64,000 nt of DNA from Campylobacter fetus subsp. testudinum 03-427 (GTDB lineage: Bacteria; Campylobacterota; Campylobacteria; Campylobacterales; Campylobacteraceae): positions 1,054,001 to 1,118,000 of the forward strand of contig CP006833.1 of the NCBI GenBank assembly GCA_000495505.1, written 5' to 3'. Below the pieces are notes generated by a model, which searched no databases, had not been told where the DNA came from, and saw only the letters and a list, made by a program, of their open reading frames with translations. The stretch's first letter is position 1, and the number at the start of each line of letters is the position of its first letter. Of this stretch, positions 52,949 to 62,345 are shown one piece after another. Position numbers and translations under genes: made by a program.

Positions 52949-53995
52949 CTATTTCATATTTATAATCACATTTTCTTGCCAAAGTCTTGGAAGTTTTTTC
53001 GCAGTCTTTTCCCAAACTTCGAGATTTTTTATAGGCTTAGCATTTTTATACTCATTTTCTGGTATAAGTTTATCTTTTACATCTTGTGGAAGCTCTATAT
53101 AAGCACTTCTAATCGGTCTGGCGTAACCTTTTGCTAAGTTTATTTGACCTTTATCAGACAAGATATACTCTCTAGTAAGTTTTGCTGCGTTTATATTTTT
53201 AGCGTATTTGTTGATAATGGTTGTATAGCCACTAACTATAGAACCATCTTGTGGTATAGTTACTAAATATCTATCTTTGCCCACTTTATCTCTGTAATTA
53301 AGAGCGTTAAAATCCCAAATTACAGCTACATCTATCTCGCCTTTTTCTAAATTTGCGACACTAGGATCTACCATAGCTAAACGACCCTGTTTTGCTAATT
53401 TGGCAAAGAAATTTAAAGCTGGACTTAAGTCTCTCTCATCTCCTCCCAAAGCGTAATTTGCCGCTAAAACTCCACTAACTGCTTGAGCTGCCACGCTCAC
53501 ATCACCTACAGTAACCTTATAAGTTGCGTTTTCAAGATCTTTCCAAGTTTTTGGAGGATTTTTTACTGTTTGATTGTTTATTATAAAAGCTATAGTACCA
53601 GTATAAGCTAACATCCAGTGACCATCTTTGTCTTTTGCCCAATCAGGTATTTGATCCCAATAACTAGTTTTAAAAGGCTCACTAACACCTTCTAAAACCG
53701 CTATACGACCAAAACTTTGACCAACATCACCGATATCTGCCGTTGCATTTTTCTTTTCAGCTTTAAATTTAGCTATTTCTTGAGCCGAACTCATATCAGT
53801 ATCACTATGTTTAAGCAAATAAATATTAGCTAAATCATTCCAAGTATCTTTCCAGTTTGCCCAAGTATCTGGCATTCCAACGCTATTTATAGCACCTTCT
53901 TTTTTGGCTGCTTCTATCAAATTCGAGTCTATATCAGCTGCATTTAATGCTCCAAAAACAATAGCCGTGCTAAGAAAAGTTTTAAGTATTTTCAT
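52949..53995 (-). CDS. ABC transporter substrate-binding protein
   Basis: A 348-residue periplasmic binding protein of the COG1840 type (iron, thiamine or 2-aminoethylphosphonate binders). Seen: signal peptide ending LNA-AD at residue 19-20 and a two-lobed mature part (AYTGTIAFIINNQTVKNPPK, VAVIWDFNALNYRD). AAGGAG precedes the start. It is the first gene of the five-component importer operon; a 66-bp gap separates it from the phosphodiesterase gene. The substrate is unknown; partner enzymes suggest a phosphoester or phosphonate. Confidence 0.88.
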   Translation of the reverse strand: MKILKTFLSTAIVFGALNAADIDSNLIEAAKKEGAINSVGMPDTWANWKDTWNDLANIYLLKHSDTDMSSAQEIAKFKAEKKNATADIGDVGQSFGRIAVLEGVSEPFKTSYWDQIPDWAKDKDGHWMLAYTGTIAFIINNQTVKNPPKTWKDLENATYKVTVGDVSVAAQAVSGVLAANYALGGDERDLSPALNFFAKLAKQGRLAMVDPSVANLEKGEIDVAVIWDFNALNYRDKVGKDRYLVTIPQDGSIVSGYTTIINKYAKNINAAKLTREYILSDKGQINLAKGYARPIRSAYIELPQDVKDKLIPENEYKNAKPIKNLEVWEKTAKKLPRLWQENVIINMK

Positions 53996-54067
53996 TTTGT
54001 CTCCTTTAAGAAATTAACAAATTGTAATTTCTTTTGGAAACAAAATAGCTACAAAATTATGATTTAA

Positions 54068-54772
54068 TTATTTAAAAGCTATAAATGTAGCAAAATTTGC
54101 CCATTTAAAAATCGTTTCTACGCCTTTAAAACCTGCATTTAAACAGAGTTCTTTATTTTCATTTTCGCTATATGGGATAAGGATATTTTCCAAAGCTTGA
54201 CGCTTTTGTGCGATCTCAAATTTAGAATATCCTTGCGTGTGTTTATAATTTTCATATATTTCTATCATATCAAGAGTTAATTTTTTATCTTCATAAACTA
54301 GTTTTTCGCTAAAGATAAATATTCCACCGCTTTTTAAATTTAAATATACCTTTTTTATAAATTCCTCTCTTTTTATAGGACGAATGAATTGCAAAGTATA
54401 ATTTAAAATAACAGCGTCACTACCGCTAAAATCAAAATCCAAAATATCACTTACGTATAAATTCAAATTTGCCAAGTAAGCCAAAGATCTGTTTCGTGCA
54501 GTTTTTATCATAGCCTCGCTGCTATCAACACCGTTTAAACTTAGATCACTTCTAAGCTTGAAAATCTCAAGCAAAGTCGTAGCAGTAGAGCAACCAAGAT
54601 CAAAAACTTTAGCATTTGGTGACAAATTTTTACTTAAAATTAAAGCGATAAGAGACTGCACATCGCAGTAATACGGCACGGATCTGCTGACCATATCATC
54701 AAAAACACTCACTACACTCTCATCAAACTCAAACTGCTTTTTTATAGGACGTTTAAAAACCTCATCTCTCAA
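54068..54772 (-). CDS. cmoA: Carboxy-SAM synthase CmoA
   Basis: Converts S-adenosylmethionine and prephenate to carboxy-SAM, the donor for CmoB. Seen: 234 residues with the CmoA-specific start FDESVVSVFDDMVSRSVPYY, the SAM loop VFDLGCSTATT, GVDSSEAMI, and LNYTLQFI. It overlaps the ribF stop by four bases. cmoB is at 25490. Together they modify wobble uridine 34. Confidence 0.93.
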   Translation of the reverse strand: MRDEVFKRPIKKQFEFDESVVSVFDDMVSRSVPYYCDVQSLIALILSKNLSPNAKVFDLGCSTATTLLEIFKLRSDLSLNGVDSSEAMIKTARNRSLAYLANLNLYVSDILDFDFSGSDAVILNYTLQFIRPIKREEFIKKVYLNLKSGGIFIFSEKLVYEDKKLTLDMIEIYENYKHTQGYSKFEIAQKRQALENILIPYSENENKELCLNAGFKGVETIFKWANFATFIAFK

Positions 54773-55650
54773 ACTAAATCCCTTGCGTGTATATAATCAT
54801 CTTGCAAGCTCAAATCACAGCATTTTGCGACGTTTCTTGCTATGAGCATATCTTTTGATATCTGAGTTTTTAGTTCGGCTAGAGAGTCGAATTTAAAATT
54901 ATCTCTAATTCTCTCTATAAAACAGACCCTAACTTCATCTACATTATCTTTTAAATCTACATCAAAAAGATGACTTTCTATGCTAAAAACGCCATCTGTG
55001 GTAAGTCTATTGCCTATAAAAGTTATAGAACTATAAGTATCATCGCCTATTTTTGTTCTAGTTGCATAGACACCGTCTTTTGGGGTAATGTAAGGCTCAA
55101 CTACCAAATTTAGCGTCGGATATATACTCTTTTTTCCTAGACCTTGACCGCTTATGACTCTACCTTTAATGCTATATTCGCGTCCTAAAAGGCGATTTGC
55201 TCTATATATATCACCGTCTCTTAAAAAACGCCTTATAGCAGAGCTATGGACGCCTAGCCCATCAAAACTGAACTCATTTACAACTAAAACTTCACCGTGA
55301 AATAAATTTTTAAGATCGTGCTTATCCCAAGCTCTATCTTTTCCAAATTTAAAGTCATAACCAACGACTATACGTTTTAAATTTGGAAACTCATTTTCTA
55401 AAAGTTTTAAAAACTCATCTCCTCTAAGCTCCACAATATCTTTTAAATAATAGTAAAAACAGGGTACTCCAGCATATTCTTCTCTCCTATCTCCAGGAGT
55501 TATACAAGCTTTATCGCTCTCTACAACGACCAACGCGCCGTTTTTGCCTAATTTTTTTATAAGCTCTTTGTGGCCTTTATGAATACCATCAAAATGACCT
55601 ATAGCGATGGCTTCTATCTTATCTTTTGACATAGTAGTAAAATAACTCAA
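54769..55650 (-). CDS. ribF: Bifunctional riboflavin kinase / FAD synthetase
   Basis: Makes FMN and FAD from riboflavin. Seen: 293 residues with the nucleotidyltransferase domain (IGHFDGIHKGHKELI, VGYDFKFGKDR, SSAIRRFLRDGDI) and a flavokinase domain (GQGLGKKSIYPTLNL, ITPKDGVYA). The start is TTG at 55650, five bases after a perfect AAGGAGGG; the next in-frame ATG (55632) has no such site. It begins inside the end of tlyA (32-base overlap). Confidence 0.93.
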   Translation of the reverse strand: MSYFTTMSKDKIEAIAIGHFDGIHKGHKELIKKLGKNGALVVVESDKACITPGDRREEYAGVPCFYYYLKDIVELRGDEFLKLLENEFPNLKRIVVGYDFKFGKDRAWDKHDLKNLFHGEVLVVNEFSFDGLGVHSSAIRRFLRDGDIYRANRLLGREYSIKGRVISGQGLGKKSIYPTLNLVVEPYITPKDGVYATRTKIGDDTYSSITFIGNRLTTDGVFSIESHLFDVDLKDNVDEVRVCFIERIRDNFKFDSLAELKTQISKDMLIARNVAKCCDLSLQDDYIHARDLV

Positions 55651-56320
55651 GGTTACCCTCCTTACCGGTGATTAGAGACTCTTTGCTCTTTTTTAAACTC
55701 CAGCCAAGTTCGCTTGCGGCTATCTCAAATTTTGCTTTAGATAGGTTTATCAGCTTTTTATCTTTGACAACGCCTTTTTTGCTTCTTTTTGCATTTGCTC
55801 CTACTTCAAACTGCGGCTTAAACAGCAAAATTATATCTCGTTTAGCTAAACGGTCGATATCATTTAAAATTTGTAAAATAGATATAAAACTAACATCAAC
55901 CGTGACTAAATCAAATTTAGGCGAATTGAATTTTCTTATATCAGTATTTTCTTGCACTATAACTCTTTTATCGTTTCTTAAAACGGTGCTTAATTGAGCG
56001 CTTCCCACATCTAAAGCAGTTACGCTTTTAACACCGTTTTCAAGTAAAATTTGTACAAATCCACCAGCGCTGCTACCAACATCAAGAGCATTTAAATTTA
56101 AAAAACATGGTTTTAATTCGTCTAAAAAACCTTTTAGTTTAAGAGCAGCTCTACTAACATAAATATTATCATTTACAAAAACTCTCTCATCGCCATTTAC
56201 TTCTAAACTCGGTTTATCTATCATACTTTCGTTTAAAGTTATATTTTTTGCTTTTATAAGCTCACTAGCTTGATTTCTGCTAATGCCAAGAGTTGTGGAT
56301 ACAAAAACATCGGCTCTCAT
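55619..56320 (-). CDS. tlyA: TlyA-family rRNA 2'-O-methyltransferase
   Basis: A 233-residue protein with an N-terminal S4 RNA-binding domain (about 1-60) and an FtsJ-like methyltransferase domain (about 60-233) with DVGSSAGGF (SAM site), LVTVDVSFISI, and a KPQFEVG lysine. From the family: 2'-O-methylation of rRNA cytidines; its state sets sensitivity to capreomycin-type drugs. It overlaps the ligA stop by four bases and carries the ribF ribosome site near its end. Confidence 0.92.
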   Translation of the reverse strand: MRADVFVSTTLGISRNQASELIKAKNITLNESMIDKPSLEVNGDERVFVNDNIYVSRAALKLKGFLDELKPCFLNLNALDVGSSAGGFVQILLENGVKSVTALDVGSAQLSTVLRNDKRVIVQENTDIRKFNSPKFDLVTVDVSFISILQILNDIDRLAKRDIILLFKPQFEVGANAKRSKKGVVKDKKLINLSKAKFEIAASELGWSLKKSKESLITGKEGNLELFYYYVKR

Positions 56321-58254
56321 TTTAAACTTTCATACTCACTCTCATCTATCGTTCTTACGCCTAATTTATTTGCTTTTTCTAGCTTACTTCCAGCTTCATT
56401 TCCATATAATACAAAATCCGTTTTTTTAGACACGGAGTTAGATATTGTAGCGCCATAGCTTTCTAACTGAGCTTTGAACTCATCTCTGGAGCGCGAAAGA
56501 GTGCCTGTTATGACTACAGTTTTTCCTGAAAATATATTTGTTTTTAGCTCTAAATTTTGTATTTTTGGAGTGATGAACTCTAAAAGTTCTTTTATCTTTT
56601 CTAAATTTACTCTCATAAACTCAAGATAACTAAGAGCCATAGCTTCACCAAATCCATCTAAAGATAAAAGCTCTTCAATAGTTAGCTCAAGCCACTTATC
56701 TCCGTAATTCTTTGCTATTTTTTTAGCCGCAACTTCACCGATATGCTCGATACCCAAAGAAGTTATAAATTTATCTAAATTTGGAGTTTTAGAGTTATCT
56801 ATAGCTAATAGCAAATTTGAGATTTTTTTAGTTTTAAATCCCTCAAGACCTATAAAACTAAGCTCATCAAGCCTATAAATATCAGCGATATCTTTAATAA
56901 TATTTTTTTGATATAAAAGCTCTACTATAGCATCGCCAAGACCATCTATATTCATACATTTTTTAGATGCAAAATAGATAATAGAACTCACAACTCTAGC
57001 TTTACAAGTTAGATTTTGACACTTTATAAAAACGCCTTCATCCAAAAGTTCATTTCCGCATTCTGGGCAAATTTTGGGGCGGATTATCTCGCTTTGAGTT
57101 CCGTCTCTTCTATCTTTAAATACTCCAGTGATCTTAGGTATAACATCTCCACTTCTTATCACGGTGACAAAGTCGTTTTTCATCAAATTTAGTCTATCTA
57201 TCTCATCGAAATTATGAAGCGTAACATTTTTTACAAATGCACCATCTATCAAAACTCCATCAAGCAACCCTACTGGAGTTACGACTCCTGTTCTTCCTAC
57301 TTGTAGCAAGATATCTATCAGTTTTGCAGTCTTTTCAGTAGCAGGAAATTTATAAGCTACCATAAATTTTGGAAATTTAACAGTATAACCAAGCTGATTA
57401 GCTTTTGATAGATCATTTACTCGTATCACCATTCCATCCATCAAAATAGGCTTAAGCTCTCTTGCGCTTAAAAGCTCTTTATAAGCAATTTTTAACTCAT
57501 CGATACCTTTGATAACTTTACAAAAATCATCACGTAAAAAACCAAGACTCCTCACAAAATCCATAATCTGCGAATGCTTATTAAATTTCAAAGAGTTCTC
57601 TCCAACTCCCCACGGATAAAACTTAAGTTTTCTTTGCTTAACTATACTATTATCAAGCTGCCTAAGACTTCCTGCTGCTGCGTTTCTTGGATTTGCTAAA
57701 GGCGGTTCTGAGTTTTTGCTACGCTCACTATTTATCAGTTCAAAATCATCTTTTGATATTACGACTTCGCCTCTTATTTCTATTTTGTCTTTATAGTCTA
57801 TTTGCAACGGCACTGAGCTTATAACTTTTGCGTTGTTCGTAACATCTTCTCCGACGCTTCCATCGCCTCTTGTAGCAGCACTTATAAGATTTCCGTTTTC
57901 ATAAAGCAAATTTAAACTAGCGCCATCAAATTTAGGTTCAGCAAAAAACTCGCAATCTGTTTTATCTCCTCTTAAAATCCAAGCAACAAGCTCACTATCG
58001 CTAAATATATCTTCCATAGACCACATTTTTGCGATATGAGATATCTTTTTAAACTCATCTAAAACTTCTCCGCCGATTCTATTTGTAGGAGAGTAAGAGA
58101 GTTTTAAATCCGGATTTTCTTTTTCAAACTGAACTACAGCGTTATAAAGCTTGTCATACTCATCATCTGATGCTATCGGAGAATCATCGGTATAATAAGC
58201 CTTTGCCCATAAATTCAGCCTATCGACCGCTTTTAAATAATCATTTTTATCCAT
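56317..58254 (-). CDS. ligA: NAD-dependent DNA ligase
   Basis: Seals nicks in DNA during replication and repair. Seen: 645 residues in the full LigA layout: Ia domain, adenylation site K108 in AEPKFDGAS, OB fold (VTLHNFDEIDRLN region), four zinc cysteines (CPECGNELL and KCQNLTCKARV), helix-hairpin-helix repeats (GLEGFKTKK, LDGFGEAM), and a C-terminal BRCT domain (GKTVVITGTLSRSRDEF). It directly follows folP with no gap and overlaps tlyA. Confidence 0.97.
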   Translation of the reverse strand: MDKNDYLKAVDRLNLWAKAYYTDDSPIASDDEYDKLYNAVVQFEKENPDLKLSYSPTNRIGGEVLDEFKKISHIAKMWSMEDIFSDSELVAWILRGDKTDCEFFAEPKFDGASLNLLYENGNLISAATRGDGSVGEDVTNNAKVISSVPLQIDYKDKIEIRGEVVISKDDFELINSERSKNSEPPLANPRNAAAGSLRQLDNSIVKQRKLKFYPWGVGENSLKFNKHSQIMDFVRSLGFLRDDFCKVIKGIDELKIAYKELLSARELKPILMDGMVIRVNDLSKANQLGYTVKFPKFMVAYKFPATEKTAKLIDILLQVGRTGVVTPVGLLDGVLIDGAFVKNVTLHNFDEIDRLNLMKNDFVTVIRSGDVIPKITGVFKDRRDGTQSEIIRPKICPECGNELLDEGVFIKCQNLTCKARVVSSIIYFASKKCMNIDGLGDAIVELLYQKNIIKDIADIYRLDELSFIGLEGFKTKKISNLLLAIDNSKTPNLDKFITSLGIEHIGEVAAKKIAKNYGDKWLELTIEELLSLDGFGEAMALSYLEFMRVNLEKIKELLEFITPKIQNLELKTNIFSGKTVVITGTLSRSRDEFKAQLESYGATISNSVSKKTDFVLYGNEAGSKLEKANKLGVRTIDESEYESLK

Positions 58255-59397
58255 CTAACCCTCAATATCCAAATCTCTATAAGCAAGCGCTAGTTTAAAC
58301 ATCTGCGCATGTTCGCCAACATCATGAACACGCACTATACTAGCTCCGTTATAAAACGCATTAAGATGTAAAAATAGCGTTCCAGCCAATCTCTCATCAA
58401 CACTACTCTTAGAGTAAAAATCAATAACCGATTTCTTACTAGCTCCGACAAAAAGAGGATAACCAAAATGCAAGAAATGCTCCAAATGCTTTATCAAAAT
58501 CATATTATCTCTAGGCGTTTTTCCAAATCCTATCCCAACATCAAGATATATATCCTTCGCTCCCAAACTCTCTAAAATTTCCAGCTTTTTACTGAAAAAA
58601 TCATCAACTTCACTTAGAATTTCACAGTCGCAAACATTTTGTTGCATAGTTTGTGGATCGCCTTTTTTATGCATAAGACAGTAACTAGCACCAAATTCCT
58701 TTGCTAACGTGGCTAATGAGCAGTCCGCGCTTATATCATTTATCATACTAAATCCGCGCTCCAAAGCGTATCTAAGGCATTTTTTATCAAAACTATCAAG
58801 ACTTAGTTTTACCTTTTCGTGTAGTTTATTTGCATAAATTTCATCGATAACTGGTTTAACTCTATCAAACTCAAGTTCGCTACCTATATACTTGCTTCCT
58901 GGGCGAGAACTTACCATACCGATATCAACGTAACTAGCGCCATCATTGATCATTTTTTCTATCTTAAAAACAGCTTCGTGTATATTTGTTCTGCTGCGTG
59001 GATTAAAACTATCTTCATTGAAATTTAAAACACCCATTATAAGAGGATTATCCGGTTTTTTGAACTCTTTTGAGATAAATTTAGCTAAAGTTTTTAGTCC
59101 GAAATCTTGCATTAACTCCTTTTTAGCCAAATAAGAAATTTGCTTATCATTTGCTATAAGAAGTGCATTTTCAAGCTCATCTCCGCCTAAAATACTTCCT
59201 TTTGAACTAACTAGCTCAGCACCTATGCTCAAAGCGTCTTGCTTTAAGATATTTGCTGCGGCTCTTTTTATATCTTTTATATAAAAAAAGTTCAAACGGC
59301 TCTTTTGTTTCATAATATTTAGCCCAGCTTTTTGAGGCTTTATGGTATCGCAGATACTTTCAAATCCGCTATTTGCATCTATCTTAAAAACTCTCAT
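58255..59397 (-). CDS. folP: Dihydropteroate synthase with N-terminal extension
   Basis: Joins 4-aminobenzoate to the pterin diphosphate in folate synthesis; the sulfonamide target. Seen: the catalytic TIM barrel from about residue 118 on (MGVLNFNEDSFNPRSR, DIGMVSSRPGS, NDISADCS, DVGIGFGKT, GASKKSVID, RVHDV). The length of 380 exceeds the common 270-290 because of about 115 extra N-terminal residues, an extension also seen in Campylobacter/Helicobacter enzymes. It overlaps holB by four bases. PabB/PabC at 47-48.8 kb supply its substrate. Confidence 0.93.
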   Translation of the reverse strand: MRVFKIDANSGFESICDTIKPQKAGLNIMKQKSRLNFFYIKDIKRAAANILKQDALSIGAELVSSKGSILGGDELENALLIANDKQISYLAKKELMQDFGLKTLAKFISKEFKKPDNPLIMGVLNFNEDSFNPRSRTNIHEAVFKIEKMINDGASYVDIGMVSSRPGSKYIGSELEFDRVKPVIDEIYANKLHEKVKLSLDSFDKKCLRYALERGFSMINDISADCSLATLAKEFGASYCLMHKKGDPQTMQQNVCDCEILSEVDDFFSKKLEILESLGAKDIYLDVGIGFGKTPRDNMILIKHLEHFLHFGYPLFVGASKKSVIDFYSKSSVDERLAGTLFLHLNAFYNGASIVRVHDVGEHAQMFKLALAYRDLDIEG

Positions 59398-60011
59398 CGC
59401 ATCCTTTGCATAATCAGTAATAAAAGCGGTGTTAAAACCTGAGTTGATTTTGCATTTAGATCAACTAAACGGTAAATTTTATAAAAATATCTATAATCTT
59501 CAGCACTAAAAGAAGCTCCAGAGTCGATAGCTTCGCAAACTATCGACTTTACTAAATTTAATAAAGAAGTTTTATTTAGTTTATCTACTTTTTCTAAAGA
59601 TATGCTTTGTTCTATAAAATTATATATATCTTTAAGCTCTAGTTTTTTTAAATTTAAACCAGTAGCCGCTCTTTGTAAATTTAACTTTCTATTTTCTATC
59701 ATAAGTCTTGAACGAATAGTGGGTAAAAGACTATTTTTAGACGGCGCTACAAGGATAAAAACGCTGTTTTTTGGAGGCTCTTCTAGTATCTTTAGAAGTG
59801 CGTTTTGCGGTTCAATCCCAAATTTAAAAGCCATTATAACTATAACTTTTTCTTCTATTTCAGCTATGTAAGCCTCATTTATAATCTCTTTTGCATCATC
59901 AACCAAAAAATTATCATATTCAAAAATACGTAAAAAATTCGGCTTAACATCTCTTGTAAGCTCATCTTTGACGCTATTAAAATCGCTTGAAATTATGATT
60001 TTACTATGCAA
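59394..60011 (-). CDS. holB: DNA polymerase III delta' subunit (short form)
   Basis: A 205-residue clamp-loader subunit. Seen: the AAA-like segment FLRIFEYDNFLVDDAKEIINE, KVIVIMAFKFGIEPQNALLKI (with NALLKxLEEPP, the delta' hallmark), and TIRSRLM. It lacks the Walker A loop and the C-terminal third present in E. coli HolB, as is usual for the shortened forms in this phylum. It lies between hobA and folP, as in H. pylori. Confidence 0.88.
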   Translation of the reverse strand: MHSKIIISSDFNSVKDELTRDVKPNFLRIFEYDNFLVDDAKEIINEAYIAEIEEKVIVIMAFKFGIEPQNALLKILEEPPKNSVFILVAPSKNSLLPTIRSRLMIENRKLNLQRAATGLNLKKLELKDIYNFIEQSISLEKVDKLNKTSLLNLVKSIVCEAIDSGASFSAEDYRYFYKIYRLVDLNAKSTQVLTPLLLLIMQRMR

Positions 60012-60019
60012 AACTTCTC

Positions 60020-60562
60020 CTATAAACTTACTTTACCAAACAAAACTGCGTCTATACTTTTATCAAATAGTCTAAACAAAGATAGAAGTTTAATATCGAG
60101 CAGATCATCATTTGAGCTTAGATAAAAGCTATTTTGTGCTTGTTCATCAAAAAGCCACATATAGCTATCATCTTTACTTTTTGCTATCAAAGACAACTTT
60201 GAGCTTGACTTTCCTACGTAAAAATATATAAATCCATTTGGAAAAGCGATACTTAACATATCTTCTAAAAGATTTATCTCCTCTTTAGAGTTTATCTCAT
60301 TAAATGATGGATAAAGCGATTTTAAAGATACAAAAGGAAGTATCGGTCTAGCATTATCTCTACGATTAATATTTCTTAGAAAATAGCTCTCAAACCACTC
60401 TCTTTCCTCATCGCTAATGACTATAAAAGTAACACCATCAAACAGATATTTTACTCTAGAAGCAAGCAGTGGAGCCCACTCCACACGCCTTTCTTCCATC
60501 CAACTCATAAGAGAGCCTTCATCTCTTATAGCTTCTAAGCTCCACTTGATAAAATCAGTCAT
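60020..60562 (-). CDS. hobA: DnaA-binding initiation factor HobA
   Basis: A 180-residue protein that binds the N-terminal domain of DnaA and promotes its assembly at oriC; known from H. pylori (HP1230) and confined to this phylum. Recognised by length, the start TDFIKWSLEAIRDEGSLMSW, EERRVEWAPLLAS, and by lying between lysC and holB as in Helicobacter. It starts at the lysC stop (1-base overlap). Confidence 0.9.
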   Translation of the reverse strand: MTDFIKWSLEAIRDEGSLMSWMEERRVEWAPLLASRVKYLFDGVTFIVISDEEREWFESYFLRNINRRDNARPILPFVSLKSLYPSFNEINSKEEINLLEDMLSIAFPNGFIYFYVGKSSSKLSLIAKSKDDSYMWLFDEQAQNSFYLSSNDDLLDIKLLSLFRLFDKSIDAVLFGKVSL

Positions 60563-61776
60563 TAGTTATCAAGCTCATAAGCTTTATGAAGTGCCCTAAC
60601 TGCCAACTCTCCATATTTTGACGCTACTATCATAGATATTTTTATTTCGCTAGTAGAGATCATCTGTATATTTATACCCTCATTAGCCAAAGTTGAAAAA
60701 GCAAGACTTGCTACGCCACTATGACTCTTCATACCTACTCCAACAACGCTCACCTTTACTACGTCGCTGTCTATTTCAACTGATTTTGCCACACCATCTA
60801 CAACGCTTCTAGCTGCTTCCATCTCATTTTGCGGTACTGTAAAACCAAGACTTGTTGTACCGTCTTCATGGCTTGTGTTTTGAATTATCATATCTACATT
60901 TATATTTTTTTCAGCAAGTTTCTTAAAAATTCCAGCTGCAACTCCTGGCTTATCGACAACACCGCGCATAGTTACTCTTGCTTGATTTTTATCTAAAGCG
61001 ATGCCGCTGATTAATGCTTGTTCCATACTGCTATTTTCCATATTTGCCTCTCCTGTGATTAATGTTCCTTCATTATTATTAAAACTACTTCTAGTAACTA
61101 AACTTACATTTAATTTTTTAGCTAGCTCAACGCTTCTGTTTTGCAGTACTTTTGCACCCATACTAGCAAGTTCTAGCATCTCATCATAACTAATCTTTTC
61201 AAGCTTTCTAGCTTTTGGCTCTATACGAGGATCGGTTGTATATACTCCATCTACATCAGTATAAATTTCACACAAATCAGCATTCAAAGCTCCTGCTATA
61301 GCAACAGCACTAAGATCACTTCCTCCACGTCCTAAGGTAGTAACGTGTCCATTTGCATCAACGCCTTGAAAGCCTGCTAAAACTACGATTTTACCTTCGT
61401 TTATAGCTTTTTTCATATTTGAATTATCTATACTTATAATTCTAGCTTTTGTATAAGTATTATCTGTAAGTATGCCAGCTGATCTACCGCTCATAGCTAC
61501 AGAAGAGTACCCTTTTTCATTTAACGCTATAGATAAAAGTGCGCTAGTAACTCTTTCTCCTGAGCTTAATAGCATATCCATATCGCTGGAACATGGCTCG
61601 TTTTTAGTAAAATACTCAGCATATTCAATTAGCTTATTAGTTACTCCACTCATAGCTGAGACTACGACTACTACGTCATTTCCAGCCTTTTTTGTCTCTA
61701 TCACCCTTTTTGCTACTTCTTCAATCCTCTCAAGCGTACCGACACTTGTTCCGCCGTATTTTTGAACTATAAGCAT
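60562..61776 (-). CDS. lysC: Aspartate kinase
   Basis: First step of the lysine, methionine and threonine pathways. Seen: 404 residues with the kinase start IVQKYGGTSVG, GRGGSDLSAVA, and VDGVYTTDPR, then two C-terminal ACT domains (about 265-404) that bind inhibitory amino acids. It works upstream of the threonine synthase fusion at 31227. An internal start for a separate beta subunit was not looked for in detail. It overlaps nudH by one base. Confidence 0.96.
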   Translation of the reverse strand: MLIVQKYGGTSVGTLERIEEVAKRVIETKKAGNDVVVVVSAMSGVTNKLIEYAEYFTKNEPCSSDMDMLLSSGERVTSALLSIALNEKGYSSVAMSGRSAGILTDNTYTKARIISIDNSNMKKAINEGKIVVLAGFQGVDANGHVTTLGRGGSDLSAVAIAGALNADLCEIYTDVDGVYTTDPRIEPKARKLEKISYDEMLELASMGAKVLQNRSVELAKKLNVSLVTRSSFNNNEGTLITGEANMENSSMEQALISGIALDKNQARVTMRGVVDKPGVAAGIFKKLAEKNINVDMIIQNTSHEDGTTSLGFTVPQNEMEAARSVVDGVAKSVEIDSDVVKVSVVGVGMKSHSGVASLAFSTLANEGINIQMISTSEIKISMIVASKYGELAVRALHKAYELDN

Positions 61777-62246
61777 TAAATATACCCCTCCTCTTTAAAA
61801 TATTTCAGTACCTTATTATATACGTTTTTTTTAAAATGATTAACGCTTTCTAAAACTTCATTTTGCATAACAAATCTATAATCATTAAACTCTGGATTTT
61901 TAGTATTTAAGTTTATCTTTGCCATCGGCTTAAGTCTTACTAAAAAATATTTCTGTGTTTGACCATCGTATGGAGCCATTTTTTTAGCTATATTTTGTGG
62001 AAAATCATAGCTAAGCCACTGCGGATGCTCACACAAAATCTCAACATCGCTAGTGCCTATCTCTTCTCTTAGCTCTCTTAAAAGTGCATCTCTTGGGACT
62101 TCTCCCTTGTCGATTCCACCTTGGGGAAACTGCCATGCACCGATTATATCATATCTTTGAGCTATAAAAATTTTACACTCAAGCGGATAAGTTGGAGATA
62201 GGATAACTGCTGCTACATTTGGTCTGTAGTTTTTCTCTTTATCCAT
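61776..62246 (-). CDS. rppH: RNA pyrophosphohydrolase (Nudix)
   Basis: A 156-residue Nudix enzyme (NudH/RppH) that removes pyrophosphate from 5'-triphosphate RNA to start decay, and splits dinucleoside polyphosphates. Seen: a Nudix box GGIDKGEVPRDALLREL then REEIGT, preceded by WQFPQGG, and the typical RppH start NYRPNVAAVIL. It heads the run nudH-lysC-hobA-holB-folP-ligA-tlyA-ribF-cmoA, all coupled by overlaps or short gaps. Confidence 0.92.
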   Translation of the reverse strand: MDKEKNYRPNVAAVILSPTYPLECKIFIAQRYDIIGAWQFPQGGIDKGEVPRDALLRELREEIGTSDVEILCEHPQWLSYDFPQNIAKKMAPYDGQTQKYFLVRLKPMAKINLNTKNPEFNDYRFVMQNEVLESVNHFKKNVYNKVLKYFKEEGYI

Positions 62247-62345
62247 TTTTTTTCCTAAAATTTTAAAAAAAATGCTACCCTAAAAGCGTTTAAAGTTTAA
62301 TAAATAAAAGAGTTTTAAGAGATATTTTTATACAATTTTCTTTTA

